Part shown: positions 1-13,379 of the stretch, one piece after another
Layout of the letters: each line of letters starts with the position of its first letter
Position numbering within the stretch: the stretch's first letter is position 1
Assembly (NCBI GenBank): GCA_944470555.2
Contig: OX104127.1
Coordinates: forward strand, 29,465,661-29,529,660
Reading direction: 5' to 3'
Source of the DNA: Heterobilharzia americana
Taxonomy: Eukaryota > Platyhelminthes > Trematoda > Strigeidida > Schistosomatidae
DNA: 64,000 nucleotides
Made by a program: the position numbers and the translations under genes
Notes under the pieces: generated by a model
What the model saw: only the letters and a program-made list of their open reading frames with translations
What the model was told of the DNA's origin: nothing
The model's database searches: none

Positions 1-449
1 TAGGATAAATAATGGTGTCCTCAAGACTGAAGACTTTCCTTTTAAATGTACATCAATAGACGCCGATTCCAAATCATATACTTTGTTTTTTAACCAATTA
101 CAGCTGCATTACCCAAAAACATCACTTTAATAGTCACTAAGATTATATGTTAAAGACAAATAATTGCATTCATTATCTCGATGACAAGTTCATCTTAATA
201 TTTTTTTTCTCGGAACATTCGTAAGCACACCGGATTCCCGGCAGTAAATCTGTCTAATTTTGTAAAATTTAAATAAACTTCGTTCTTTAGTAGGTGTCTT
301 TCTCACACTGTCAAATTGGAGTTATGTGTAAATCATCAGGATAACTGTACACATAATCTCATTAATAAAGATAAGAATTCTTATTACCCAGCTGATATTT
401 TCATGTTACTCAAATAGATTCAATATAGAATGGATTATGTGGTATTTAT

Positions 450-650
450 TTGGTATTGTCTGCCAGTAGAATCCAGAACACGCATCTCTTCCAGTTTGGA
501 ACTCGTCAGCTGGACAAACCTATATTCCAGCAAGTGATAGTGTTTTCACTGACACTATAACCCAGCAAACACGCTTCAAACGTTAAAGCGTTATCCACTA
601 AGCTAGTGACTATGTGCTAGACTAAGGTTTTTATGGAGTAGGTAGCAAAA
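450..650 (-). repeat. Sm-alpha-like tRNA-derived SINE copy with near-intact hammerhead
   Basis: On the minus strand the order is A-box-like TTAGTGGATAACG, a short body, then helix I TCCAG, core CTGACGA, stem II GTTCC/GGAA, a GAGA in place of GAAA, and helix I CTGGATTC. Helix I pairs perfectly. The GAAA to GAGA change should kill cleavage. This order matches the Sm-alpha SINE family as I know it from schistosomes. Confidence 0.7.
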
Positions 651-3600
651 GCGTAACTCAACACATTTCATATTCCTGAATGTAATCCTATTAATAGCTA
701 TAAAAAATGAATATCCTCAACCATATACAGTTTACTGAACTAAACTGTGAGTCGAAGACATAAATAAAGCCATTGAAACTAATATTGTATAACAGAATTC
801 GAAAGGCACATTTTCCAATTGCTGCAAGTTTTTCAACCAAGCTGCTGTCCTAAATTAGTCTAATCAAGTTTGAATTTTGAATGCTTACCCTACAGTAAAG
901 TTCAACTGCGTATTAAGCACGATATGGAACTCATTTTGTGAAAATCTAGCTTTGATAGCATAAATGAAGGTTCGAGTGAATTACCTCTTTAAATCATAAA
1001 TTATTCGACTAAACAGTGGAAGATTTCGATGTTTAGTACACAGTTGGTAAATAAAACTGAAAGAATTCTTGATTGTAGGTCATGGATATGCCAGCAGCCT
1101 GTATATTTTGAGTTCATAACTTCACTCTTAAAGTCAAGTAACCAGAAGACAAATAAAATTTCGACTTCATTTCATTCACTGAGTGTTTTTTGTCAGTTGT
1201 CACTTGAATGAGAGAACTTTAAGTGTTCTTGTCCTAATTTTACAGAAGAGAAAACTACTTACCGATGTTGCCATTTCGTTAAAATGTGAGTCCTACTAGA
1301 CTTCAATGTTAGTTGCCGAATTTTGTAGGAGAATGACAGTTATGAAACAGTGATTCTCAAAGAACAATAATAAAAAAAGGTGTTAAGGAAGACTTGATTA
1401 CGCAGCGAGATACAATAAAACGAACCTTGCTTGAGGTTATGACACAATAAAAGACAGGATATATTCACGAGTCCACATTACATCCAGTTTTCATTTCAGT
1501 TTTAATTCAAGTTCTGTTTTCCCTCAGAAATTAGTGATATTTTGTGGTAGATGTCTAAATTGAAAGTAAATTGGACCATTTAAAATGAATTTACTGTGAG
1601 TCTTGAATAAATCTTAGAATAATATTTGCCACAAAATGAGGCAGTTTAACCGGCAGTTAAAATAGGCAAATATTATTTTTTCATTTCATAATACCGTATT
1701 AAAACTTTGAAATTCATCAGAAACTCTGATTTATCAGTTTACAGCAGTTTTTGGCTGTGACTAGTACCTAATGTTCATACTCTTAAAAATAATTAATATT
1801 TCATGGACCCAAGAACTCAGTGATAGTGGAAACGCTTGTCGGACGTGAGGATAATCCACATTGTCTGTCATCTGGTCTACCTAAACAAAGTAACTTTCAC
1901 TCTGCCAACCTTAAAGTTTGATATCAGCTGGAATATCCTCATGAATACTGATAAGTGCTTACCACTGGAATGTTCAAGTGTGGGACTAAAAAATTATGTT
2001 TATTTGCCCTAAGTGGTTGTTCAGTCAACAATGTTTTGTAATAAAAGTCAACTGTAATAATTCTGGAAGCTTCAACAGAAATGCTGTTTACAGACAATTT
2101 TATACAATTCACTACCATCATGTGCTGCCTTTTATAACTAATTTCAGGTAAATCCTATCTTCCACCAGTCATCTCAAGATCCAGGTGCTGCGATATTTAA
2201 GCATCTTCTCATTTTCCATTTTGGTTTCCAGGTAAGAATTTGTCTTGGGACATTCAGAAAGAGCTTACTCAGTATTTCTCTAATCACTCAGTGTCATCGT
2301 TATGCAATTGATTTACCTACTGTCAATCTATGGCAGGGAAATTATCTGTGAGACAATTTGCAGGTACCTACTGATGAACGTCACCAATCACTTGAAGTAA
2401 TTCGAATCTCTTGATAAAGGTTTCCAATTTTGCTCATAGTTTTAGGCTTTCAAAGATGCAAAAATTTTGAACTTTGGGAGAGCCATTCTGGTTCTTCTAT
2501 TCACAGTCTTTATGACATGATTTTACGAGGGAAGACATACAAATCTTGTAATTTCAAGTTTTCTTAAGCATATCTCACCACAGAACCGGTAGAATGGCAG
2601 AAGTATTTCATTTTACTTCAGGAAAGGTTTTTCGTAACTCTGTGAGGGAGTTATTCTGCCACGTGACATAGATACCATCACTAGGATTGTCTCCACGCTT
2701 GAAGCTTGTTTTGAAAGGATCTGGATGTTAGTAGAATTGTATTGCTTCAACACTGCGTTGATGGTGGGATGAGAATGAACCAAATGCCAACAGTTCTGTT
2801 ACTCGGTCCCAATAATTGCGTTAATCAAAATATTCTGTATGATACTTCCGGTTGACGGAATCTAATACTAAATGGTTTTGAATGAGAGGTCTTTGAAATG
2901 CTAGTTCTGTTCTCAACCAAACTATTTATGTGTAGATCATACTTCATGTTGGTTGGAAAGAAAAAACAAGTTACTAAATTGCTCAAATGTATTTCAACGA
3001 CAGCGTAAGATTTGTTTGAAGATCTTTATGTGTTGAATACCTTAGAAGTATGATATTTTTCACCATCAGAAGTTATATAGGGTCATGGAGCTGATCGAGA
3101 TCAATTCAAAAGTGAATACCAACAGTTACACTGCTTAGATATGAGACTTTATGAGAACGATGCAGTATACTATGAAAATACTTTTCATAATGGTAAGCCT
3201 TCATAGTTTGCAATTTGCTTTATTCTGCATCCCTTGTAGTAAAATATCTTGATAGTATTATTGAAACCTAAACAGCATCCTAGCTACTGTGAAGACTATA
3301 AAAGAGACGGATTTAGAAATGTCTCTGTTACTATGGCTCTTTCAAGATGACCCTGTGGAGAAAACCTACTGTGTGTAATATTTCACTTTACTCACAGAGT
3401 TTCTGTATTCACTTGTAACCTGATTAGATTTTAGTGACTTCTCCTTGCATAGTTCATTATTTGTACGAATGCTTTCGCTGTCACCTAGAACCAGTAATAA
3501 AATTACTCAAAATGAGAGGGCATTAAATAAATATAGCCCAATAACTTTCGTTAGAAACAGTACCCAAAAACTTATTTATCACTCTATTTCTCCAGATGAT

Positions 3601-4109
3601 ACTTTTACTGCTAATTTTATCTTTTAAAAGGTGTTGTATGTAAACGCCTTCACCAGATAAAAGGGATATCCATGACAAAAACAAGAGTATGGTCTGTACT
3701 GAATGAAGGGATCCGATTGCAGTTCTTCTTTTATAGGACACCTCATAGTACAAAACTGAACGGCTGGCTACATTTATTGATAAATATACTATTCGATAAT
3801 GCTCTTTATGTTGTGAATGGCGTCTAGATGAGTTGAGTACTAAAAAGCATACCATCTTTCCACCCACATGTCTTATTGAAGTAGCTTCAGAATCCATCGA
3901 AGGATTGGATCACGAAACCAAACCATTCTGAAGAGATGCTCAAAAAATATTCGTATTGCTTATAGTGCTTTTGAGACCAAAAAGGTTTAAGCGGTATCAT
4001 ATTTATGAATAAGAATGTTATTCACTAGAAAAGTTTGCGTTAAATTTTATAAGCTTAATTCAGTATGCTAAAACAGTTCACAAATAAGAAGTTATTCAGT
4101 TTGGTAGGT
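651..4109. other. No gene or element recognised
   Basis: AT-rich sequence without exon-like blocks, RNA genes or clear repeats. Open stretches of about 60 codons near 1029 (+) and 1939 (-) look like chance. A 124-codon minus-strand stretch at 3523-3897 has no motif I know and no splice support. Confidence 0.5.
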
Positions 4110-4265
4110 TTTATTCATCATGGACTGACAGCAGTTGGGGCGTCATTAAAAATCTGGGAGGAGTGGGAAAATGTTTCATCCTACTATGAGACTTCTCAGC
4201 AAAACGCAGTATGCTAGGACGAAGCAGATGTTTAGTGCTCCTAAGTTTTTAATACTTCTCCTAGC
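4110..4265 (-). repeat. SINE/pLTR-like repeat copy with degenerate hammerhead
   Basis: The minus strand shows TTTTGCTGAGAAGTCTCATA, then AGGATGAAAC, CTCCCAG and a tail with CTGTCAGTCCATGATGAAT. That is the same order as the unit in the PLE arms at 56480-56590 (CTGAGGAGTC, AGGACGAAAC, CTCCCAGG, TGTCAGTGCAAGATGAAT). The core CTGAGAA departs from CUGANGA. Confidence 0.6.
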
Positions 4266-5949
4266 AAAGTCATTTCGAAATGAATACTACTTTAAAATAA
4301 AATTCCCATAAACCTCAAACTAAATAATTAAATGTTCAAGTGTAAACTTTGATCTACTGCTCTAAAGTTTATATATAATTATTAAGATAGCCTTCAAAGA
4401 GAAGAACAACAACCAGCATATTCCCTACTCAGTAGTAACACCAAATAGGCTTTCTTCTTGAGTACTTTTCTAGCTGTGAGATTGTCTGAGACCGTAACCG
4501 CTGGTAAATAACCCTTGCGTCTCACTCCCTGAGTCATAGACTGGATTCCTATTTTCTGATACCACAATACACTCTCTTGTAAATCCCAAATTATTTCAAT
4601 TATGATAATGACAAAATAAAGTTGGGTGACTTCTCCTGTTTAAGATCAGTTATTGCTTTCTTAATTTCTCACTAGTCATTTATATGTCGGCACAATTTCA
4701 TAATCCTGTCGATAATAGTCAAGTCATAATTCTTTGATGTTATTCAAGCTTTAAGGTTTTTCTTGGGTGTTTCAACATCAGACTAACATACTCATTGGCA
4801 CTTAATTCAAAGCTTAAAACACCAAACATTTATCACTGTCATTTTGGACTGAGAATCGTCTCTACTATCTGAACAGTAGAATAATCACAATAGATCTCAA
4901 GTTTCCTGTTAGTTGCTTAGTCTTTTTTGTCAGTACTCCTCAGTAGTATTCTTCTGGGACCTTTAACCCTACTAAGCCTAACTGCAAGTAACTTTAGTTT
5001 GTTAGCCCGATATGAAGCCACTTTTTTAAGTATTGATGAGTAGACTGAAAGTGCGGAATCCATTTCCTGTTGACGCTATTATGTTCTTTCACTTCAGTTA
5101 GATCTTTCAAATGGCCTGAAGGATATTGCTTCTCCATCAACTAATTGTAAGTTAGTACTGTAATGGTTATTCAAAAGCGTTGGATCAATAGTCCCATATT
5201 TTATTTTTAATTCTCCTCCCTCTTAACTTCATCGTCAATTACTGAATGTAAAAATATGTATTTCTTAAAAAGAATAACAAAATTTCATGATAACTGGTAC
5301 TGAAATGATTGTCTAAAACTTTTACATGCATTAATGGATATGACATTAATGATTTGTGATGTAATAAACTATATTTCGTGTATGCTAGAAATTTGTTTAA
5401 GTTTTTTTTAATTTTGTTTAAATAATAAAAAGCGTTTATTAAGATGCTAAATATGAATTTAATATTGCTTGATGATTGGACTTCGAATTTGAAAAGTTGT
5501 ATACATTTATATTTGGTAATGCCACCTGAATATTGAGACTTAGTAAAAAATTAATCATGATAATGTACTGTATTCATCACTTTCAGGATCCGTTGGGAAT
5601 GTAACTGGTTGTATTATGATTTGTTTGAGTAATATTCGTATTTGTAATGTATTAAATTTTATTCAAAGTGAAACAGTTTAGCTGCTTGGAAAACTGACCT
5701 TCTTATCAGTACTGCCAAGCATACAACTGAAATTAGTAATATACAAGTGAGACGTATACAGACTGTAGATTCCACGTAAAAGTAATATCAGTTTGGGATG
5801 AAGGCCAGTTTAGTTTAAGCTTAAAATTGCCATAAATTTTAAGAAACTCCTCCTTTACCATTTCTTTTTTCTAAAAATACATAGTTTCTAAATATAAGAG
5901 TAAAATTTGAATATTATAGTACAATATAATGACATCTTATTTGACTTAT

Positions 5950-6195
5950 CAGACGTTTCACACTGTGAAATAATACTATTTATGGGATTATGTTTCGGAA
6001 ATAATTTATTGTCCATAGTCATACCAAGATAACTCCCCAACTCAGAAACAAGTTTTATGTGTTTTCTTATTTCTCACCGTCTTACTGATGTAGGTGGTAG
6101 GAATTTCTATATTATCGGTAACAGGTGGTGAGTTATCCCTGTTGCATGTATTTGATTTTGATTTGAAGATTCTGTCATTAATCCTTCCCTCCACC
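5950..6195 (-). mobile_element. GIY-YIG retroelement 3' end (antisense), left partner
   Basis: The minus strand translates to NTCNRDNSPPVTDNIEIPTT, matching the C-terminal motif seen in three other copies (for example STPNIYNMNDTTSTPEMWEI at 44.8 kb). It is followed by a conserved tail with ATAAATTATTTCCGAAAC and TTTCACAGTGTGAAA. A related copy on the + strand starts 450 bp away (6640), so the two are head to head. Confidence 0.6.
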
Positions 6196-6639
6196 CCACT
6201 AAGGTCTAAGACAAGAAATCAGATAAATTGAAGACATTTCACTTATCATTAATTGTCTTCCCAAATTAACGAATAAAATCCCTGGTAATCGATTGAAAAA
6301 TATGACATGCTAATTACACTGAGATTCATAATAATTGTGACAATAATATTCCCAATACTTTGAAAACAGAATGAAAGACCTTTACAGTATTACCATGCGA
6401 GGAAGGCGCCTCCGATACATTATTCAAGATTCTCGATAAGGCTGAGATTAGAATGGCATCTCAACCTACAAAATTAAAAATATCATTTTGAGATTGCAAA
6501 TATCCTATTGGTTCGATTAGGCAGAATAGTTTAGTCTATCAAATTCTTTGCAACGATCGCGAGGTCAAATATATGAATACAAGTAGACCATGAAGGTCGA
6601 TTGGGCTATTTAAGCACAATAACCTAGCTAAATCAAAAT

Positions 6640-7035
6640 TCATAGGTCCTAGTAAGAAGAGAAACCTATGCAAATGCTCGTTTATAGCTATACATACAGT
6701 TTCACACAACCGCACAATAGGATGAGACAGAGTGATAGTCTTTGAAACTAACTGAGTAGGTAAGGGAAGAGATTGATCTTCGAAACATTGCTTATTGAAT
6801 CAACACCAAATATATACAACAGGAATGACTTACCACCTGTTACCGATATATGGAAATTCCTACCACGTATATCACTAAGAAGGTGAGAAAATGGGAAAGA
6901 CAGAAAAAGGTCTGTCTCAGTTGTGGAGTTACCTTGCTATGACCATGGAAAATGGATTATGTTCGAAGCTTTATCCAGAAAATACCGCTACTTCACAGTG
7001 TGATGCATCTAATAGATCAACTAAAATGGGAAATT
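6640..7035 (+). mobile_element. GIY-YIG retroelement 3' end, right partner
   Basis: The + strand around 6775-6885 reads LLIESTPNIYNRNDLPPV, then TDIWKFLPRI. After a spacer comes the conserved tail (AATGGATTATGTTCGAAGC, CACAGTGTGATG, AACTAAAATGGG). It pairs with the inverted copy at 5950-6195. The domain is degenerate and lacks the GIY-YIG core. Confidence 0.6.
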
Positions 7036-10000
7036 TCCTAAGTTTTCATTTGAATTTACTATGTTTCTGACCACTTGAGTGATTGGTGAATAAAGTGGAG
7101 CTGAAGACACCAATGACTTGAAGTCAGGTAACTGGGATAAAACAGCTTATTTATACTGATCTTTAAGGATTATTTACTGACTGGTGTCACGAATGAATAT
7201 ATTTGAAGGGTTTTACAATATCCTCATATGTTTCTGATACTCTTTTGGTTTTAAAAGATATAAACTAAACAGGGATCTACTCGACATAAGCGGTCAGTTT
7301 TCGTGGATTAATGTTTAGTCAATGAAGTCACACGCAACTCAACAGACATGACTTTGAGGGCGAAGAAGGTCAGCAGAGGTATATCAAATATTATGAAATA
7401 GAAAACAGGTACATGCACATAATGAGCAATTTCATGCATATTCCAAAGCTTTTAGCGTGGAAATATGAAGCAGTCAAATCTATAAACCATAAACTAGTTT
7501 TGAAGTCAAGCATTTCAGCTAGCTCAGTTTAACTGATGGATAATAATGTCTGAACTGATGACAGAAGATAATCAAAATCTGCTTTTCATCAGGATTCGGA
7601 CCAGCAAACTCTATAAAACTGGTTCTCCAGTCTGTTTATTTAATTTAATTGATCTAACCACTAATCATTCCTTCGATTTATTTCAGTCACAATGGATTTT
7701 ACAAGGCCATATCATATCAAAAATGTCTTGAGAATGCTCACTACCAAAAGTCATCGGAGATACAGTTAATATTTTTTATTACGATTCCCTGCCGGTGTAT
7801 TAAATTTTGACATTAAGACTAGCTTTGAAAACATCTTGTTAACCTTCATGGAGAGGGATTTAATGAATTTTAACTATTCAGCAGCTTATGCTGATAGTTG
7901 TGTGGCTTTGATGAAACATAAATTAGAATGACCACACAAACAAGAGTGTATGCTGTGTAAGCCACAAAACAAGCATAACCAAAGGTGTAAATTTTCTTTT
8001 TAGTATTGTTAAATATCTCATTTTCATAAAGATAACCAACTTCTTAGTTATGTTACTAGTTTAGTATACTGTAAATATTCCCTGAATAAACGGAATGTAC
8101 AATATATCCATTTGTCTCAACAGATTATGCTATTAACAAAGACTAAAGCTAAAGTAAATGAAATCAGTTTTTACAAGTTTCCACTAAAATTTTCGAGTAC
8201 AACAAAAACATGTATTTATTCAACTGTGGATCCATTGCAATTTTCAGATCTGATCATGGAAAACGTCTGCTTAGATTTTTAACCGTTCTATTCACCTGCC
8301 TCATTCACGGTGAACGCTACCATTGTTTATCCTACCTTGATACCGATGTTAACGAACGTCTGTCGGTGAAAAAGTTGACTGTTTGTCATTAGTTTTGTAT
8401 TTCTACGGTTTTGGTACATCGTCAGGTGGTAGCTGGTCAATAAACAGTAATTATCGATTCTAAGTAAGTCATGAAGATGACAAGTTTTTGAAACCAAGAT
8501 GCAAATAATCAACAGAATAATATGTGATTAAAAATGTTAATTGTAATGATATGAAATAAGTTATCCTGAAAAAAACTGAGTAGTAACTGGTAAAGTAGAC
8601 GGTGTTTTGTCTCGAGTAGCCAGTCGTAAGTAATAAATAAATACATGAGAATCAGAAAATAAATGAATATTGATGAGATAAGAGGGAGAAAAAGTGCACA
8701 AAGTAATACTAAAAGTTGACATCACGTTGACGACGACCATGTTAATAAACGTGGTCGACCAAATTTCTTTCCAATACAAAAGTCAGGTTTGTGAGGGTAG
8801 ATTTTAATCGCCTTTGCTGTGAAGTTAACAAATTCTTAATCTATGTGGTAAACTAAGTGGTTTGCGACAAATTATTTTCAATGCTTTAGTAGTTTTCACT
8901 TAATGTCCAGTGTCAACTAAGTGTGCAGGCAGTCAGCTCTTTACTACTCTAACCTATCTTTTATTCAACTATGATGGTTGATACTCAGAATTTCGACTAT
9001 GGATCTGCCTGACTGTATACCCAAAGATGAAGACCTAATTGAAAAGTACTATATAACTTAGCCCAATCAGTCATTTTTCTAAATCTATACAGTTATTTTG
9101 TATAGATTTTAAGGTTATTTATAACTAAATTTCGATGGTAGAACTTTCAAATTCTCTGTGGAAGTAAACCAGTAAATTAGTGTACAAAAAGTTTTTTGTT
9201 TGAAGAAATAATCGATTATTATTAAGATTGTGTTAGTTAATCAAATAAAACAGCACAGTGGAGAGTTCATAATGCCTAAGAAAGTACCAGAGTTGAGATA
9301 AACACATTCTTCAATAAAAGCATAATTCAAACTCGGAACACTAGAAATAATTTTAAACAACATTTGGTCACTCACTACTAGTGAACAGCTTTTTGAATTC
9401 CATAAAATAAAGCTCATTCTGTCCTCCTTCAAATAGGTCAGCTGAACCAAGATTACTGTCACATCTGAAATTGTTTAGAAATCTGTCGTTTTATTCATAA
9501 ATTAATTGCTGAGAAAGATAACTAACTTAGGAACATTACATCACAGAAGGTAATTAATTTTTTTTACACAAGTGTTCCTAAGACTCAAAAAGTAAACGTC
9601 TGGAAACTAGATCAAACTGTGCAGTTGCCTACCGCTCGAATTATGTAAACACCAGACAATCAGTTTAATCAATTTATTTCTCGGCAATAACTACAAGAGA
9701 CACTTAAATTACCTCTGACTTCTTGACTTTTCCCTTTGAATTACTTCAGTGTGTAGATGTTAAGATTATGGAAGGACAGTGGTAGGCTTTACTTTATTGC
9801 TGGTTTTAGAGTGAAGAGAATCAGAATATTTTTTCATAGTTTGGAATAATTCTTTCATTAATGAATTTTACGAAATGCTTCTTGGATTATCCTTTCTACA
9901 ACGAAAGAAGAGAAATTTTTCACGAAACTGCCAGAATCAGTTTGTGAAATGCTGTCAAAACCTTTTCAATATTTCGTTTATCGACTCATAAAACCTTGAT

Positions 10001-12109
10001 TAAAATAAATAATTCAGTATAGTGTTTTCACAGAACCATGTCTGCTCATTCACTATCAGTTATGTTAATTTGATTTCTCAAGTAGATTTGAGTAACGTTT
10101 TGTAATTTCTTGAGTTTATCAAATGCAATCCAAAGACGGTAATAATTAGGAATGAAATCCATTGTAGAGAATATTCTTATTTTTATAAATCTTAGGTATT
10201 GGAGATAGTCAAAAAAATAGATTTATTCACATGAAGATGTTTCAGGTGCGTCAAAAATGTTTGCAAGTAGTTTTCTTGGAATTGTACCTATTCCTTGTTA
10301 AAACAACAACTACCTGGTCACACTGAAGTCAAATGGTTGATTGCAAAATACTAAACGGTGAATATTTGAATGTAAGGCATCTATGCTTGCAGACATTGAT
10401 ACTTTAAGTGCATAGATGTTTGGTTAAAATAAACTAATTTTTTGGTTTAGATAGTGCGCTTTTCACTGTCTTTATCGACATCATCATCAGCACAAAATTT
10501 AGAAAGAACTAGGCTATATGGATTTCTACTTTTATAGTTTAGTAGCTTGTAGAAACAAATTTATATCCCACGTCTGTACGAAGTTCATGCTGATGATATT
10601 GTCTAGAATGGTAACAAAAACACCATCAAATCATTTGGTTGATGGGACATAATCCTATTAAAATTACTCTCCTGCTATGAATACCCTTCAATAAATATCA
10701 AATATTCAATTTTTCTTTTTATTTAGGGTTAGAGGGATAATCAGTCTAAATCAGGTTTTTGAAAGACAAATGTGGCTATTGTTTGAACAGTCTAGTATGT
10801 AGAAAAACAAAAAAACAATGACTGAATGTATCCCGGAAACCTTTTGTAAACTATCTCTTGTAGTCGAGTTGTGATTGCGGTTCGCAGATATTGACAGTTT
10901 ATTCTAAACTTTAGAGTCATAGTCCTGAAATACATACCACTAACATAGATTAAATGTCAGATAGCTTTCAAATATTGAGCGAAACGTACAACCAAGTGCA
11001 CTAATTCAATTTTCGTTTCTTAACTCCAATGTAGCTGACATTTCTACTTTACAGTAGTTAGTTTAAACCTTCAAACCTTTCTTCAGCTAACTGACTCAAA
11101 GCACCAAGCACTTGAATTTTTAATTCTTACGCAACAAAACCGTTACGTAAAGCGAACAGCAATGCTGAATTCACTTATTTATATTTACCAGATTATATAC
11201 TATGGCAACCTACGAAAGTACTACTCAGTAATGATATACAGTCGACCGATTGGTGATGACTGATTTGTGACCACAGCTAAGCAGTAGCTTAGAGAATAAA
11301 CTGAAATATACCTTATAAAGATTTAACTTCTATGGCCTACCTAATCAAAGGTGTAGCCGTACAAATTCATCTAAGAAATTTAAATAAAATCTGCAAAAAT
11401 TCAGCAGTATAAGCTAAATTCATACAAATTCACTCCTGAGAATTTAGACCGCAAACATTAGAAACGAACACCTAATGTTTGCATAACTTAGAATATTAGC
11501 CTGAGTGATTTTTACTGATTTCTTCTTAGGCTATATTTTCCTTTAGTGTTAGTCCCTTCTGTTTTAGAGACTAACATCTGTGATTTTAAGTTTCTGGATG
11601 ATTTTCAATAGAAACTCTGTTGAGCTTGATGTTAGAATACTTAAAAGTTACTGATTTGTGGGAAATATGTGTCAACAAGATGATTCTCTAACATTTTACC
11701 AAATGATCTTATATTTTGTAGTGTCAGTAAGCTTTACGCAATAAACCACATTTTGGTTTTCTAAACTAAGCAGGCTGACCGTATGTAAAACAATATGCTC
11801 AAAATACTGATTCATTGCTAGCACATCAAAAAAGGTGAAAACATAATAATCACAGATTTAATTAATTAACTTGAAAAAAGCAATGACAACAACATTCACC
11901 GAATAAGGTAACTTCATTATATTACCTAGAATCTTAGTCAGCCGCATACAGTCTGGACAAAAAAAGGAAATAATCACTGTGAGGAATATTAAAACACTTT
12001 GTATGAAGCTTCTTAAAACAAAAAGTAGTACCTGGGAACTAAGAAGAACACACTTTAATTCAGAATAAGAAGAAGGTTTCATTACATGTTAGTCTGTTTG
12101 CTGATATTT
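7036..12109. other. No confirmed gene; possible repeat at 8.56-8.84 kb
   Basis: Only short chance open stretches. 8740-8840 (CAATACAAAAGTCAGGTTTG ... GCCTTTGCTGTG) faintly resembles 41555-41610 inside the inverted-end remnant, so a diverged retroelement tail is possible. A 33-codon ATG stretch at 8210-8309 ends in a hydrophobic run before GTGAAC and is discussed under findings. Confidence 0.45.
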
Positions 12110-12360
12110 CGCACAGTGAAACAGGATTGATTACTAGATAGGTTTCGAAAATAATTTATTGTTCATATTTATATCAGAGAAAACTATAAATCTTTTACAT
12201 GCCGTTTTAAAGTACTGTTTCTCGTGCTTGTTCAATTGCTGTATCAGTGGTAGAATTTTCCGGATATCTGGAATAGGTGTTGAGCTATTCCTGTTGCATG
12301 CTTTCGATGTCCATCTGATACACGAATCCTTAGTCATCATTCCCAACCTCCACTCTAAGA
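12110..12360 (-). mobile_element. GIY-YIG retroelement C-terminus and tail (antisense)
   Basis: The minus-strand open stretch 12346-12134 has CNRNSSTPIPDIRKILPLI, the same conserved C-terminal motif as the 5.95, 6.64 and 44.6 kb copies. The tail toward 12110 carries TTATTTTCGAAACC and TTTCACTGTGCGAAATATC. It is a solo copy; I saw no inverted partner nearby. Confidence 0.6.
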
Positions 12361-13343
12361 ATTTTTTTAATGACTGCTACTCTACTTTCCCAATGTAATC
12401 AAACTTGTCCAATGTCACTGTTGAACTACCTCTATTGGACTTGGTAATTAATATGTAGCCGATAACCTGAAAGCTTTTTAGAGCCTCCATTTTTAATTTT
12501 GTCAAAGTTCTTGTGACTTCCATTGGTTTAGCGCCAGAGGACATTGTGCTTGTGTCTCATCCGCGATCATTATATCTACTAGACTTAGTCCTAAATGTAT
12601 TTCAGGAATTAAGTCTTCAAATTTCTACTCATTAACGGCTGCATCCGAATTCAGTTTCTAACCAAGAACTCTGGTTGAGAGATTGACAACGTGTTTTGTT
12701 TTGTAAATCACCGGTGATGTGTCATTACTGCGTAGTGGAAATTCTTGAATTTTTCAACTGAATTATCTTCAAATCTTCTGAAAGCAATCAGTCTAGCTTT
12801 TTTGCAAAAGTTCTACTAGAAGCTTATAATTTCTCTTGTTGACTGTCACCCAGATTTGATATATTGTAAAAGTTTATCTGACAGAACTGCAGCACAGAGT
12901 CATATATATTTGGGAACGATTCGGTCTTCAAAATAGTGAATATTGAGAATTCGATGATTAGTAAATCTAGCTTTAGTTTATGAAAGTCGTATGCGTTAAT
13001 TGGTAATTAGCCTTTGGTAAGAAGGACCATAAGTTTTTGTAACATTAGGAAAGAATTTGGGGATTGTGGTAGTGTATAATTTTGAAAAACACTTTTTACT
13101 GATTTAAAATCAGAAATATCTAAACATTAGTATTTGATATTTATGAGTGTAGACTGATTACGTCTATGCAAGCGAGCCGCCACTGCTATTTTCAAGATGC
13201 AACTCATATCTACTGTTACAACGCAGAGTGAAAGTAAAGCTTAAGTCACATAGTTGATTCATGGTGTTGATTTTATTTACCCACCTATTTACCTGCCTCC
13301 TAAAAATGACTCTGTTTTTAATATTTCTTCATTTATTTTGAAC

Positions 13344-13379
<36 letters not shown>

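Noticed and set aside
3523..3897. 124-codon minus-strand open stretch
   Set aside because: Longest open stretch in the left part, but no known motif, no splice signals in agreement and no neighbouring coding block; could be chance or unrecognised retroelement sequence.
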